DNA of 64,000 nt from Acorus gramineus. Its lineage: Eukaryota; Streptophyta; Magnoliopsida; Acorales; Acoraceae. The notes under the pieces are model-generated. The model saw nothing but the letters and a program-made list of their open reading frames with translations, was not told the DNA's origin and searched no databases. Location of the stretch: contig CM060855.1 in the NCBI GenBank assembly GCA_030737835.1, forward strand, positions 18,612,378 through 18,676,377. The letters run 5' to 3'. Shown here one piece after another: positions 46,441-58,674 of this stretch (positions within the stretch are counted from its first letter, which is position 1; each line of letters begins with the position of its first letter). The position numbers and the translations under genes are program-made.

Positions 46441-47727
46441 ATGTGTTTGATTACATGAATTATGTTTTCTCTTGAAACATAAGAAAAAAAGTAACAAATT
46501 CAACAAAAATACTTATTTAGACTTATATCTCTTCACATGATCCACTGATAAACATTGATAAATATTCAAAGTCATTCTTGTCAAGAAAGCCATATAATGT
46601 TTGATCAAAACCACTATTCAAAGCCATACTTACATTCAAAGCCATAAACACCACCATTCAAAACCATATAAACACTGTTTAAAGTAATATAATTATAATT
46701 TCAACAAGTGCTCCTACAAAAACCATCTAATACATAACTGATTGAACCATTGTTGTTACTTACATAAACATCCATTTCAACAAATCTTAGAAAAAACAAA
46801 ATGATTTGTTGAAGATATTAGCTCCATTTAAATATCAACTGTCGTTCAACCTCTTAGAACAAGTTCTCTAGTTGGTGACTTCGGGCAACTTGACAGTGAC
46901 GGAAGAGGTGTGTTGTTTTGACAATAGTCCAATATGTTTTGTACTTGCCTTTGCCAAACTCTCGCTGTATGCCGCCCTTGTACGAGTGGCTGCAAATATT
47001 GTGATATATGGGTATGCTACAAAAGCAAGAAATATTGATGTGTTAATAAAGCTATTGGAATTCATCATTTATTGATAAAAGACAATCATACTTATCCAAT
47101 GTTAGACTGATTAACCACTAAAGGCACCATTAAATCATATTACCCACACCACAAATCCCTCTGAATATCTAACAGATCTGATCTAAACATGCTCAATGAC
47201 CTAAGATCTTAACAAAACAAAACATTTATAACACAAAAATGCAAGCTCCATCAGTTTTCCTATCAACAATAAATTTGAAAACAAACATATATATGAAAAA
47301 AAACCATTCAAAACTCATCTTAAGCCTTAACTCAAAAGTTAATGCAAACCATTTGCACAATTCAAAAGAACCCTAAAAAAATACACATCAACTCTAACAA
47401 AAACTCATATAGGTCATAGTAAAAAAATTGAAATCATCTTAAACAAAATAACCAGATCTAGATAACATATACCTAGCAATACAAAAACTAGAAAGATAGA
47501 TTGGTTTAGATAGATTACATTGATCGATCGGCTCAGAATCCTATCGAAGAGAGTTGACAACATCAAAAGTGGATTGCAGAGATGGGGAGCGTCTTCACGA
47601 CGGCCAATCATCGGCGTCCTCATGAGTGCAACGTATGGGATGTGCCAAGGAGATGTTCGAGAGGCTAGATCGAAAAAAAAAACGAGAGGAAAGAGAGGGA
47701 AGAGAGAGGTCGATGGGATGAAATATG
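46441..47727. other. Unassigned DNA left of the LTR retrotransposon
   Basis: Repeated 'attcaaagccat' words occur at 46,560-46,680. Overlapping opposite-strand ORFs at 46,868-47,075 and 47,414-47,783 have no recognisable motif. The LTR element inserted at GTGGG (47,728). Confidence 0.35.
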
Positions 47728-47732
47728 GTGGG

Positions 47733-50700
47733 TGTCACGCCCCAGGGCCGGCCGACCCCGGGACGCGGCAAGTGTATATATGATATCAGTAAACAGGAGT
47801 TCAACAACATACTCACACAACAACTAAAATGACTACACAGATAAAAGCAGGGCTGACATAATATATACACCAAATGCGGAAGCTAAAAGACTGAATCTGT
47901 AATCCAAAAACAAATTACAGACTCGATACATAATCAACTGTCCTGTGAGAGCCAATATATACAAAGACATCCAAATAATACACAAACACGTGCCCAAGCA
48001 CGGAATATAATACATACAATCAAAAGGGATGCTGATAGCCTCTGAAACTCGCGGGACGTGGCGCTACTCCGCTACTGATGAAGTCCCTCGGGGAGCTCCT
48101 CCTCCAGATCCGACTCAGATGACACTGGAGAAAAATATTATGCGAGGGGTGAGCCACACGCTCAGTGAACAACACAACCCATGCATCACAGCTTATATTA
48201 ACCACAACCAGATATTATTAATCCACAATCACATTACTCAAGCCACAAAATGGGAGCAACTCTGCAATCCAGTGGGTCGCTACCACCACCCGCTACACCC
48301 TCACCCTCACCCTCACTGGGTGACCAAGGATATTGGGACTTACAATCCAGTGGGTCGCCACATCGCCGGCCCACCATACCCTCACCCTCACCCTCAATAG
48401 GTGACCTAGGCTCTTGGGACTGACTAGGCTGTTGGTCACCCTTGGTCCACCGATAGTCTCTCCCCACTCCGTAGGTCGTTTGGCCACTCCCACATTCAGC
48501 ACAGTCCTTCTACCAAATCAGGAGGCGCCTACTGATGGGAGCCCCTACACGGGATGACCTTTCCAACGTCGGGGTAGTCTCTACACGGATCCAACGAAGG
48601 GAACAGAACAGCCTATCCATCGCATATGATCCACTCGGATCCGCTGACAGCACATCTCTACAACTCTAATGTCTTGAATTCTTTCAGAATTCCACCAGCG
48701 CGCATAACCAAAATGCGGGGAATACATAATGACAACTACTAACAAGGATGTCATATTAATTACCAACAAGAGTTATAATATTAATGGGACAGAAACCTTG
48801 GGAGGGCAGCATGAGGTCCCGATACAGGACATCCCGATAACCAAACAAGGAACACGGAGCACCCTAGTCCGGGTCTCAATGTTGATCTCGCAAGGCCCCT
48901 CCCTATAATATTATACAAGGCAGGCTAGCATTTAATTTAATAATCAAACTAATAGGACGCATGCGTAGGCCAAGGCTTCCTAGCATGGGAACATGGTGCA
49001 TGGCTCTTACACATAATCCTAAGGGTGCAAGTCCCTAACATACGAGTCTAGGGTAGCATGCATACTACATTTTAATCATGAAACTCATGGATTATACATT
49101 ACAACAGTTAATATAAATCCATGGTGCCCCAGGGGAGGACGGTACACGCCCAAGTGCGTATAACGCCTCCCTACTGGGTTGGATTGTCCCACTCACCGGA
49201 GATCGGGTCGACGCGCGACCGTCCGTCGAGATCTGCAAGACAGGGTAACAACTTGGTGAGTAAAAATCCACAACATACTCAAAAAACACAATTAAATACC
49301 CAAAATCCCAAATCAAACACCCAACACTCGGGCAAACGTGCATACGACCCGCACGCACGCTAGCCCGAGCACTCCGGCAACCACCCGCACCCCCGGCAAC
49401 CACCCGCACGGCCACCCGACCCCCCCGGGTGCACCGCCGCGCTTCCGCCCGCGCACCCAGCGCACCGCCGGCCCCTGCCCGCCGCCTGGACACGCCGCCT
49501 AGCCTCCCGGGTGCACCGCGCGCCCACTGCGCCCCAGCGCAGCAGCCCGCGCGCACCCCGCACACCTCGCGCTGACCCGCGAGCACCCCGCACGCCCCGC
49601 GCGCAGCGCCTCGCCCCGCGCGCACCCCGCGCGCACCACCGCTACCTCGCCGCGCCCTGCGCGCACCACCGCTGCCTCGCCGCGCCCCGCGCGCACCCTG
49701 CACGACGCCTACTCGGTCATCACCCCCAGCACTCCCAGCGCCTGCGCCCAGCACGCCTCCGCCTCTGCCCTCCTCAACGCGCGCACGCCTGCCTCTGCCC
49801 AGCGCCCCGCGCGCATGCACCTCTGCGGTGCCCAGCGCCCAGCGCCCCTGCGCCCAGCGCTCAGCACCCTCGCCCAGCACACCCGGTATCCGCGACCAGC
49901 TCCCAGCACCCGGGACCCTCACCCAGCGCCCACGCGCACGCCCGCGCAACACGTGCCCAGCGCGCCTGGCAGCACACGCCCAACGCGCCTGCCAGCCTGC
50001 CCGCGCTGCCTGCCTGCGCGCATCGCCGAGTGGCCCGAGCACCGTTCGCCTGCACGCCTGGGCACTGCCCGCCTGATGCCCGAGCGCCCCTGCCAGCTGC
50101 CCGAGCATGGCCTGCCCTGCTCGCACAGCCCGCAGCCAACCCTACCCGAGCTAGCCCCTTCCCAGCGCGCCCAGCACGCCTGCAGCACCACCCGAGCGCA
50201 CGCCGCGCGCACGCCTGCGCACTTGCGCGCCCGGCCACCTGGTGCGCCTGCCTGCTGTGCCCACTGCCAACCCTCCCGGGACAGCCACCCAACCTGCCCG
50301 GACCGCCTAGCTCCCACCACCGGCCACCAATGGCCTCCGACCACCCCCACAGCCCTCCGACGGCCACCCACCGCCGCCGACCGCCTCCCAACCTCAAACC
50401 AACCTCCTAACATACATCTATACAAGAAAAGAGGAAAAAGGGCTTACCAAGGGGAGGAAGGGAAGTCCGGTTGCTCTCCGCGCACCGAAACCTCTCCCAA
50501 AAGGCTTCCAACGCCGGGATCTCTCTCGGCCTTCGAAATGGCCCAAATCAGGGAGAAGAGAGGGGGGATGGAGGGGCAAAACTCACCGGAATCCGGATTT
50601 GAAAGCACCGGGGTGTATATCGGGACCCGATCTACACTTCTATGCTTTAGGTTTTAAGCTTTGAGGGCTCTAAGGGGCTCAAAATCAAGAAAAATGGAGA

Positions 50701-51030
50701 AGGGGAGAGAGAAAGCTAAGGGAAGAAGATGATGAATAGTGCAATCAGATTTTAGATCTCACTTATATAGCGAGTCACTTAAAATACCCGGATACGCCCC
50801 GGAACTGCGAAATTCAGAACGTTACCGGAATTCGATGAAATTTTCGTGAGAGGCCTAAAATGGCACCAGGACACCAAATATGCAGTTAGATTTCCAATCG
50901 GAGTCCTCTAACTCAGGACGATAGCTAACAGTCCAAAAATTAGCGGTTCCGATCGAAAACCGAAAAAAATGAAAAACTGCCAGAACGCTCCAACGGTTAC
51001 CAGCAGGCTAAAAGTGACACATATATAACA
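47733..51030 (-). repeat. LTR (3' LTR in element sense)
   Basis: About 3,298 bp, nearly colinear with the other LTR by eye. It holds telomere-like 'accctcacc' subrepeats (48,290-48,400), the GC-rich segment (49,330-50,400) and a minus-sense TATA word, GCTATATAAGTGAG, near 50,758-50,772. Confidence 0.92.
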
Positions 51031-51043
51031 TTCTTCCCCCCTT
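51031..51043 (-). other. Polypurine tract
   Basis: On minus, AAGGGGGGAAGAA directly abuts the TGTTATATATG start of the 3' LTR, the position where plus-strand DNA synthesis is primed in LTR elements. Confidence 0.85.
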
Positions 51044-51104
51044 AGGAAATTTTGTCCTCAAAATATGCAAAAACATCTAGGAGGGGAAAAGATGCGGATA
51101 CGCG

Positions 51105-51603
51105 TCACACCTGGCATCCTTGAGCTCCCAAGTGTCCTCGACACCGGAACGGTGCTGCCATCGCACCTCGACCAACTGGACGGTCTTGGTGCAGAGCCTC
51201 CTCACGCGGCGGTCCATGATCACAATCGACTGCTCCACGAATGACTGTCCGGCTCAGAGACGAGCGGCTCGAACGGGATGACGTGAGCAGGATCGTGGAC
51301 ACACCTTTACCCAACTGCGAACCCACCCCTCCTAGACGGAAGGGTAAGAATTGGCGCTGAGGTGAGCCTCCGAGTAAACTCCAGGAAGCTCTCCTCGCAA
51401 GACGGGGACCACTCGAACCGGACATCCTTCCGAGTAAGGCGGTTAAGAGGAACAGCTATCTTCGAGAATCCCTCGTCAAGCTTCCTGCAATAACCCGCCA
51501 AACTTGGGAAGCTCCGAATCCCTGCGGGGTTCGACGGTCGACGCCAATTTGACGCGACGAGCGTCTTGCCCGGGTCCACAGATATGCCTTCACCAGAAAT
51601 CAC
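51105..51603 (-). pseudogene. pol remnants: RT/RNase H junction and integrase C-terminus
   Basis: At 51,310-51,600 the frame reads RSFPSLAGYCRKL, FSKIAVPLNRLTRKDVRFEW and LTSAPILTLPS, the connection region after the Ty3/gypsy RT. At about 51,105-51,250 another frame has RRVRRLCTKTVQLVEVRWQH, then a W-E-L pattern, as at the end of gypsy integrases. Protease, RT catalytic core, RNase H core and integrase core are missing, so at least two deletions occurred. Confidence 0.8.
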
Positions 51604-52435
51604 TCAGCCCATAAGGCCTTAACCCCCAACCAAAACTCACACTTGATCTTTCACCAGCTGATGCTTCCAGGGTATCCCTTGACTGGGAAAAGAAACCTTG
51701 GGAGAGCAGCATGAGGTCCCAATAGGATACCCCGACAACCAAACAAGGAACACGAAGTACCCTAGCTCGGGTCTCAACGCTGACCTCACGCGGCCCCTTA
51801 AACCAGAAAAGGAACACTAGAAGAAGACATCACTCTTAAAGAACATTACCAACCTCACCGGATCATCTACATCTAGATAATCACCCACCGATAACCTTCA
51901 ACCTCCATCACAAGACCGGACCCAACATCATCGGGAACGGTCGAACAACAATTTGGGTCACGAGGCAACGCGTCTTCATCTCATCCACACCCTCACTCCA
52001 ATCAGGAGACATATTGGGACTTTGGGAGAGTCTTAGACTGTTCTTCACCCCTGGTCCACCGGTAGCTTCTCCTCCACACCGTAGACCGCCTGGTCCGCTC
52101 CCACAATTCAGCACAGTCCGAAACCAAATCAGGAGGTGCCTACTGATGGGAGCCCTCTGTCAGGAAGGCCTCTCTAACGCTGAGGAGTCCCTACTCGGGT
52201 CCAACGAAGGGGAGAACGATTCCACGCTCGTGACATCATCCATTAATCCATTTCCGGGTTAGCCCCTACCTGGCATACTCCCACGATCAGTACCCCTCCG
52301 ACTGCATCGGCGGTACCTACGGATGAGAGCCTCCTGCCAGGACGGCTACAACCCGGCCTCTTCAACTTGAACAACCACACTCATTACCCGCTCAACGAGA
52401 CATCACACACATGCTTAACCGCAATCAACACACAT
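51604..52435 (-). repeat. LTR-like block inside the element's interior
   Basis: 'ccttgggagagcagcatgag', 'aaccaaacaaggaacacgaa' and 'ggtccaccggtagcttctcc' with 'attcagcacagtccgaaacc' match consecutive LTR segments (compare 39,330-39,420, 48,440-48,530 and, for 52,160-52,340, the outer solo LTR at 37,370-37,520). The block sits where the protease-RT coding region should be and is more diverged than the two flanking LTRs. It was probably acquired from a related element by recombination or template switching. Confidence 0.75.
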
Positions 52436-52449
52436 ATATTTATAGGGAA

Positions 52450-53775
52450 CTAGGGAAACAAAACATTACCTCGAACCATGACGCCCGGAACCTGCGCCTC
52501 CTCGGCCGAAAGAGCTGCAACTCTGCCTTGAACAAACTGCGGCTGAGGAGCAGGGGCACGCCTCGCCGGCTGCACTGGCTGCTGACGCTGAGGCTGCACG
52601 CGGGGTCGGCCAGCATCTGGGCAATTATACGAGATATGCCCGATGCGCTGACAATGGTAACAGCGCCGCGTCTCTGGTCGCCAGGACTGGATTGGCACTG
52701 CTGCAATGGGTGCTGGATCCCACTCTGGCACCACATCAGCTGGAGGAGAGGCAGCCGCTAACTGATCAAAACGGGGCCTCCTCCTCTTGTGCTGCCCCTG
52801 ATCCTGGCTCCTGGGAGGACTCTGATCTGCAGAAGGGGTCGGAACCCTCACGAGGATCCCGAGGTCTCGCTCGACTGTCTTCGCCCGAGACACCAAGTCT
52901 GAGAACCTCGAGAAAGCCTGGGAGGAGACATGCACCCGAATGGCGCTGCAGAGACCAAGCTCGAAACGGCGGCACCTCGTCTCTTCGTCCATCACCAAGG
53001 CTGGAGCGAATCTGGATAGCCTCGTGAAGCGCATGGAGTAATCGGCGACAGACATAGAGCCCTGCGTCAACCGCTCAAACTCCTGCATCACGATCTGCCG
53101 CGTCGAGAACGGGAAGTACTCCTCCAGGAAATACCTCCGGAATCCCGCCCAAGAAAGCTGCTCCAATCCCTCGGGAATGTCCACCACTCGGGTAGCCCAC
53201 CAGTCGGCAGCGCTACCCTTCAGCATGAAGGTGGCAAGGGAGACTCGCTGGCGATCCGTGCAAAGCATGGTCGAGAAGATCACCTCCACCTCCATCAACC
53301 ATCGCTCTGGGGCAAGGGGATCCGCCAACTGGCCATAGAACTCGGGAGGACGGAGCTTTAGGAAGGCTGCGAGGCCACTCTGCTGCACCCGCGCTGCAGC
53401 CTCCAGCTCCACCTCCCTCGCCGGGGGATCCTGAACCCTCACCGCCGGAATCGCCACGGGGACTGGGGGTACTTCGGGTACCACAGGCGGATCTGCCACC
53501 AAGGGGACCTGTGGAACTGCATCACGGGCCGCCCTCAGCTCCTGGATCTCCCGCGCCTGGTCTACCAACACTCTGGTCTGGGCCTCCAGTGCCCTGGTCT
53601 GAGTCTCCACTAAATCTGCTAACCGAGCGAACGCACGTTCCCATGCGGGAGGCTCCTGCGCTGATCCTGGCCTCACAGCCGTGGACTCTCCAGTAGCATC
53701 CTCGCCTCTAGTAGGTCCGGAAACCTCCAAAGGTCGAGAGGGACCATGTCCGCGCCGTCCTCTGCGAGGAGGCAT
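52450..53775 (-). CDS. Ty3/gypsy Gag polyprotein, intact ORF
   Basis: 441 residues from an ATG about 95 nt downstream of the primer-binding site. Order: a basic N-terminus (MPPRRGRRG), a heptad-like region rich in L/Q/A (about 50-90), a proline/valine linker, the retrotransposon gag domain (about 145-300, with LKGSAADWW and FRRYFLEEYFP), then an arginine-rich linker and one CCHC zinc knuckle, CYHCQRIGHISYNC. It forms the particle that packages element RNA. The frame stops a few codons after the position where protease would start (EEAQVPGVM..), where the LTR-like block begins. Gag could still package RNA if transcribed. A lone gag could also support other copies in trans, which is inference. 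Confidence 0.92.
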   Translation of the reverse strand: MPPRRGRRGHGPSRPLEVSGPTRGEDATGESTAVRPGSAQEPPAWERAFARLADLVETQTRALEAQTRVLVDQAREIQELRAARDAVPQVPLVADPPVVPEVPPVPVAIPAVRVQDPPAREVELEAAARVQQSGLAAFLKLRPPEFYGQLADPLAPERWLMEVEVIFSTMLCTDRQRVSLATFMLKGSAADWWATRVVDIPEGLEQLSWAGFRRYFLEEYFPFSTRQIVMQEFERLTQGSMSVADYSMRFTRLSRFAPALVMDEETRCRRFELGLCSAIRVHVSSQAFSRFSDLVSRAKTVERDLGILVRVPTPSADQSPPRSQDQGQHKRRRPRFDQLAAASPPADVVPEWDPAPIAAVPIQSWRPETRRCYHCQRIGHISYNCPDAGRPRVQPQRQQPVQPARRAPAPQPQFVQGRVAALSAEEAQVPGVMVRGNVLFP

Positions 53776-53870
53776 ATCAGCAACCTAAGAAAACCAGACA
53801 CTAGGATCAGAATACTCATATAGAAATCCTAGGACTCATCTCTACGAAAAGAAGACCATTGGCTCTGACA

Positions 53871-53889
53871 GGACCAGGCTCTGATACCA
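53871..53889 (-). other. Primer-binding site for initiator-Met tRNA
   Basis: On minus, TGGTATCAGAGCCTGGTCC starts five bases inside the 5' LTR. It complements the 3' end of plant initiator methionine tRNA over at least the first 13 bases. Confidence 0.9.
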
Positions 53890-53894
53890 ACTTT

Positions 53895-56800
53895 TGTCAC
53901 GCCCCAGGGCCGGCCGACCCCGGGACGCGGCAAGTGTATATATGATATCAGTAAACAGGAGTTCAATAACATACTCACACAACAACTAAAAATGACTACA
54001 CAGATAAAAGCAGGGCTGACATAATATATACACCAAATGCGGAAGCTAAAAGACTGAATCTGTAATCCAAAAACATATTACAGACTCGATACATAATCAA
54101 CTGTCCTGTGAGAGCCAATATATATACAAAGACATCCAAATAATACACAAACACGTGCCCAAGCACGGAATATAATACATACAAGCAAAAGGGATGCTGA
54201 TAGCCTCTGATACTCGCGGGACGTGGCGCTACTCCGCTACTGATGAAGTCCCTCGGGGAGCTCCTCCTCCAGATCCGACTCAGATGACACTGGAGAAAAA
54301 TATTATGCGAGGGGTGAGCCACACGCTCAGTGAACAGCACAACCCATGCATCACAGCTTATATTAACCACAACCAGATATTATTAATCCACAATCACATT
54401 ACTCAAGCCACAAAATGGCAGCAACTCGCAATCCAGTGGGTCGCTACCACCACCCGCTACACCCTCACCCTCACCCTTCAATGGGTGACCAAGGATATTG
54501 GGACTTACAATCCAGTGGGTCGCCACATCGCCGGCCCACCATACCCTCACCCTCACCCTCAATAGGTGACCTAGGCTCTTGGGACTGACTAGGCTGTTGG
54601 TCACCCTTGGTCCACCGATAGTCTCTCCCCACTCCGTAGGTCGTTTGGCCACTCCCACATTCAGCGCAGTCCTTCTACCAAATCAGGAGGCGCCTACTGA
54701 TGGGAGCCCCTGCACGGGACGACCTTTCCAACGCCGGGGTAGTCTCTACACGGATCCAACGAAGGGAACAGAACAGCCTATCCATCGCATATGATCCACT
54801 CGGATCCGCTGACAGCACATCTCTACAACTCTAATGTCTTGAATTCTTTCAGAATTCCACCAGCGCGCATAACCAAGATGCGGGGAATACATAATGACAA
54901 CTACTAACAAGGATGTCATATTAATTATCAACAAAAGTTATAATATTAATGGGACAGAAACCTTGGGAGGGCAGCATGAGGTCCCGATACAGGACATCCC
55001 CACAACCAAACAAGGAACACGGAGCACCCTAGCCCGGGTCTCAATGTTGACCTCGCAAGGCCCCTCCCTATAATATTATACAGGGCATGCTAGCAGTTAA
55101 TTTAATAATCAAACTAATAGGACGCATGCATAGGCCGAGGCTTCCTAGCATGGGAACATGGTGCATGGCTCTTACACATATCCTAAGGGTGCAAGTCCCT
55201 AACGTGCAAGTCTAGGGTAGCATGCATACTACATTTTAATCATGAAACTCATGGATTATACATTACAACAGTTAATATAAACCCATGGCGCCCCAGGGGA
55301 GGACGGTACACGCCCAAGTGCGTATAACGCCTCCCTACTGGGTTGGATTGTCCCACTCACCGGAGATCGGGTCGACGCGCGACCGTCCGTCGAGATCTGC
55401 AAGACAGGGTAACAACTTGGTGAGTAAAAATCCACAACATACCCAAAATACACAATTAAATACCCAAAATCCCAAATCAAACACCCAACACTCGGGCAAA
55501 CGTGCATACGACCCGCACGCACGCTAGTCCGAGCACTCCGGCAACCACCCGCACCCCCGGCAACCACCCGCACGGCCACCCGACCCCCCGGGTGCACCGC
55601 CGCGCTTTCGCCCGCGCACCCAGCGCACCGCCGGCCCCTGCCCGCCGCCTGGACACGCCGCCTAGCCTCCCGGGTGCACCGCGCGCCCACTGCGCCCCAG
55701 CGCAGCAGCCCGCGCGCACCTTGCACGCCTCGCGCTGACCCGCGAGCACCCCGCACGCCCCGCGCGCACCCCGCGCGCACCACCGCTGCCTCGCCGCGCC
55801 CCGCGCGCACCCTGCACGACGCCTACTCGGTCATCACCCCCAGCACTCCCAGCGCCTGCGCCCAGCACGCCTCCGCCTTTGCCCTCCTCACCGCGCGCAC
55901 GCCTGCCTCTGCCCAGCGCCCCGCGCGCATGCACCTCTGCGGTGCCCAGCGCCCAGCGCCCCTGCGCCCAGCGCTCAGCACCCTCGCCCAGCACACCCGG
56001 TATCCGAGACCAGCTCCTAGCGCTCAGCGCCCAGCACCCGGGACCCTCACCCAGCGCCCACGCGCACGCCCGCGCAACACGTGCCCAGCCCGCCTGGCAG
56101 CATGCTCCTGCCAGTCTGCCCGCGCTGCTGCCCGTGCTGCCTGCCTGCGCGCATCGCCGAGTGGCCCGAGCACTGTTCGCCTGCACGCCCGGCCACTGAC
56201 CGCCTGATGCCCGAGCGCCCCCTGCCAGCTGCCCGAGCATGGCCTGCCCAGCCGGCCTGCCCTGCTCGGACAGCCCGCAGCCATCCTACCCAAGCTAGCC
56301 CTACCCAGCGCGCCCAGCACGCCTGCAGCACCACCCGAGCGCACGCCGCGCGCACGCCTGCGCGCACGCACTTGCGCCCGGCCACCTGGTGCCCCAGCCT
56401 GCTGCGCCCGCTGTCAACCCTCCCGGGACAGCCACCCAACCTGCCCGGACTGCCTAGCTCCCACCACCGGCCACCAATGGCCTCCGACCACCCCCACAGC
56501 CCTCCGACGGCCACCCACCGCCGCCGACCGCCTCCCAACCTCAAACCCACCTACTAACATACATCTATACAAGAAAAGAGAGGAAAAAGGGCTTACCAAG
56601 GGGAGGAAGGGAAGTCCGGTTGCTCTCCGCGCACCGAAACCTCTCCCAAAAGGCTTCCAACGCCCGGATCTCTCTCGGCCTCCGAAATGGCCCAAATCAG
56701 GGAAGAAAAGAGGGGGGATGGAGGGGCAAAACTCGCCGGAATCCGGATTTGAAAGCACCGGGGTGTAGATCCCGATCTACACTTTCTATGCTTTAAGTTT

Positions 56801-57180
56801 TAAGCTTTGAGGGCTCTAAAGGGCTCAAAAGCTTGAAAAATGGAGAAGGGGAGAGAGAAAGCTAAGGGAAGAAGATGATGAATAGTGCCAATCAGATTTT
56901 AGATCTCACTTACATATAGCGAGTCACTTAAAATACCCGGATACGCCCCGGAACTGTGAAATTTCGAAAACGTTACCGGAATTCGATGAAATTTTCGTGA
57001 GAGGCCTAAAATGGCACCAGGACACCAAATATGCAGTTAGATTTCCAATCGGAGTCCTCTAACTCCGGACGATAGCTAACAGTCCAAAAATTAGCGGTTC
57101 CGATCGAAAACCGAAAAAAAATGAAACTGCCAGAACGCTCCAACGGTTACCAGCAGGCTAAAAGTGACACATATATAACA
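53895..57180 (-). repeat. LTR (5' LTR in element sense)
   Basis: About 3,286 bp. Differences from its partner are scattered substitutions and small indels, including a missing stretch in the GC-rich part and altered TATA surroundings ('cttacatatagcgag' near 56,908 on plus). Confidence 0.92.
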
Positions 57181-57250
57181 GTGGGTGGTGAGAAGGGTGT
57201 TTCTTATAGGGTGTTTATATATGGTGGTGCACTTGGTAAGTGAAAAAAAT

Positions 57251-58646
57251 TAAAGGTGGTGGGCTTCAAAAGGTAAGGGTCATCAAAAAGCCCGCAACCC
57301 GAAAGCCCGGCCCGCCCGACCCAGTCCCGTAACTTGGGCCGCCCTTCTGGGGCCTGGCTCGTAGGCCCACCCGAAGTGGGCCCATTTGGGCTGACCGTAG
57401 GCCCGCCCATCGGGGGCAATCCAATAAATAACATGTAATTTTTATTTGAATAATAGTTGAATTATATAAATTATTAACATTATATAGTTGTCAATCTAGT
57501 TAGATACATGTAGTTATTTGATTTTTTTAAATAATTAATTCATTTAATATTTTTATTTTAAAAATTCAATAGATATAAATATTTTTTAACATTATATTTT
57601 AAATTTTGTGTTATTTTAACATTATATACAAATGAACAACTTAAAATTAAAAAATAAAAAAAAATAAGATGTTTAGAATTTAAGCCCGTGGGCCCGAACC
57701 CAGGCCCAGCCAGGTCCGGGCCCGTGGGCAAGGCCTGGGCCCTGTTTTTTTTACCGCAGGCCGGCTCGACCCAGGTTTGCTGGCCAAGTAGGCTCGCGGG
57801 CCTGGTCTGACTCGTTGTCGACTGTAGGCCTGTCAACGGGTCGGGTCCGGATCCGGTTGGAGTGGACCCGGATCCGACCCGTGACAAGACCCGACGGGTC
57901 CGGGAAAATGTAGACCCGGACCCGGACCCGTCGGACCCGGGTCCGACCCGACCCGAATGGTTGGGTAAAAAAAAAAAAAAAGAGAGAAGAGCTCATGTAT
58001 TTGTTTGCCTTATCATTCTATTTGAAATTTTTTGTAATAAAACATTATTTTTAATGAGACTATGTTTGAATATAATTTTATACAATTCAAAAGAAGTAAA
58101 TGAATTATTAAACAACATCCAAAATAATAATCACTAACATAAAAAACATATTAACCTAAATAATAAACATAACTAACCTAAACAACATTCAAAACAATAT
58201 TAACCTAAACAACATTCAAAACAATAAACACTAACATATTATCCTAAATAATAAACATAAATCATGCAACAGACTAATTAATCATACAAATTCAAAAGCT
58301 AATAAGTTAATTGTCCAAAATAAACTGATTTATAGGCTTGTTATGATTATGATTATGAACTTGTAGATACAAAAATAAGTTAAGTAAGAAATAAAATTAT
58401 GTATCAACTAATACTAATGGTCTTATAATATATGAGCATATATTAAAAAAAACAGTCGGGTCCAACGGGTCGGGGCGGGATGGACCCGGACCCGACCCGT
58501 TTGTTTGTTCAGGTCCACCGGGTTGGGTCTAACTCGGGTCCGGTCCAAATCGGGTCAAATATAGTACACATGTAATCGGGTGACCGGGTCCGGATCCGAC
58601 CCGTTGACAGGCCTAGTCGACTGGCTGGGCCTATCTAAAGGTGGTG
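57251..58646. mobile_element. Older GC-rich repeat split by a hAT element (tentative)
   Basis: An 11-bp direct repeat, TAAAGGTGGTG, at 57,251-57,261 and 58,636-58,646, brackets a sequence rich in 'gcccg/cgggc' words at both sides (57,290-57,420 and 57,685-57,815) with an AT-rich centre. After subtraction of the 791-bp hAT element it is about 590 bp. Terminal repeats are poor, so this is inference. Confidence 0.4.
57817..58623. mobile_element. Non-autonomous hAT element, 791 bp, exact 8-bp TSD
   Basis: TAGGCCTGTCAACGGGTCGG at 57,825 is mirrored by CCGACCCGTTGACAGGCCTA ending at 58,615. GTCGACTG flanks both ends (57,817-57,824 and 58,616-58,623). The subterminal regions are dense in GGGTCCGG/CCGGACCC words and the centre is AT-rich. 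No transposase. Confidence 0.92.
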
Positions 58647-58674
58647 CCCAAAAAAAAAAAAAAAAAAAAAGGTG

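Larger units (their letters stand above)
47728..57185 (-). mobile_element. Ty3/gypsy LTR retrotransposon, 9.45 kb, internally deleted, TSD GTGGG
   Basis: Two LTRs of about 3.29 kb (47,733-51,030 and 53,895-57,180), each TGTCACGCCC...ATATAACA, enclose a 2.86-kb interior. GTGGG is repeated at 47,728-47,732 and 57,181-57,185. The interior, read on minus, has an initiator-methionine tRNA primer-binding site, a complete gag ORF, a foreign-looking LTR-like block, short RT and integrase-end remnants, and a polypurine tract. Very long LTRs, the Met primer and a chromovirus-like gag suggest the Tekay/Del lineage. The element cannot be autonomous because protease and most of RT and integrase are absent. 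Confidence 0.93.

Noticed and set aside
46868..47075. Overlapping 66-67 residue ORFs on both strands
   Set aside because: No motif or gene structure; opposite-strand overlap is best explained by chance.
49092..50657. ORFs of 344, 299 and 280 residues
   Set aside because: Same GC-rich LTR segment as at 40 kb. The frames differ between LTR copies, so there is no conserved protein.
55256..56758. ORFs of up to 192 residues
   Set aside because: Third copy of the GC-rich LTR segment; compositional artefacts.
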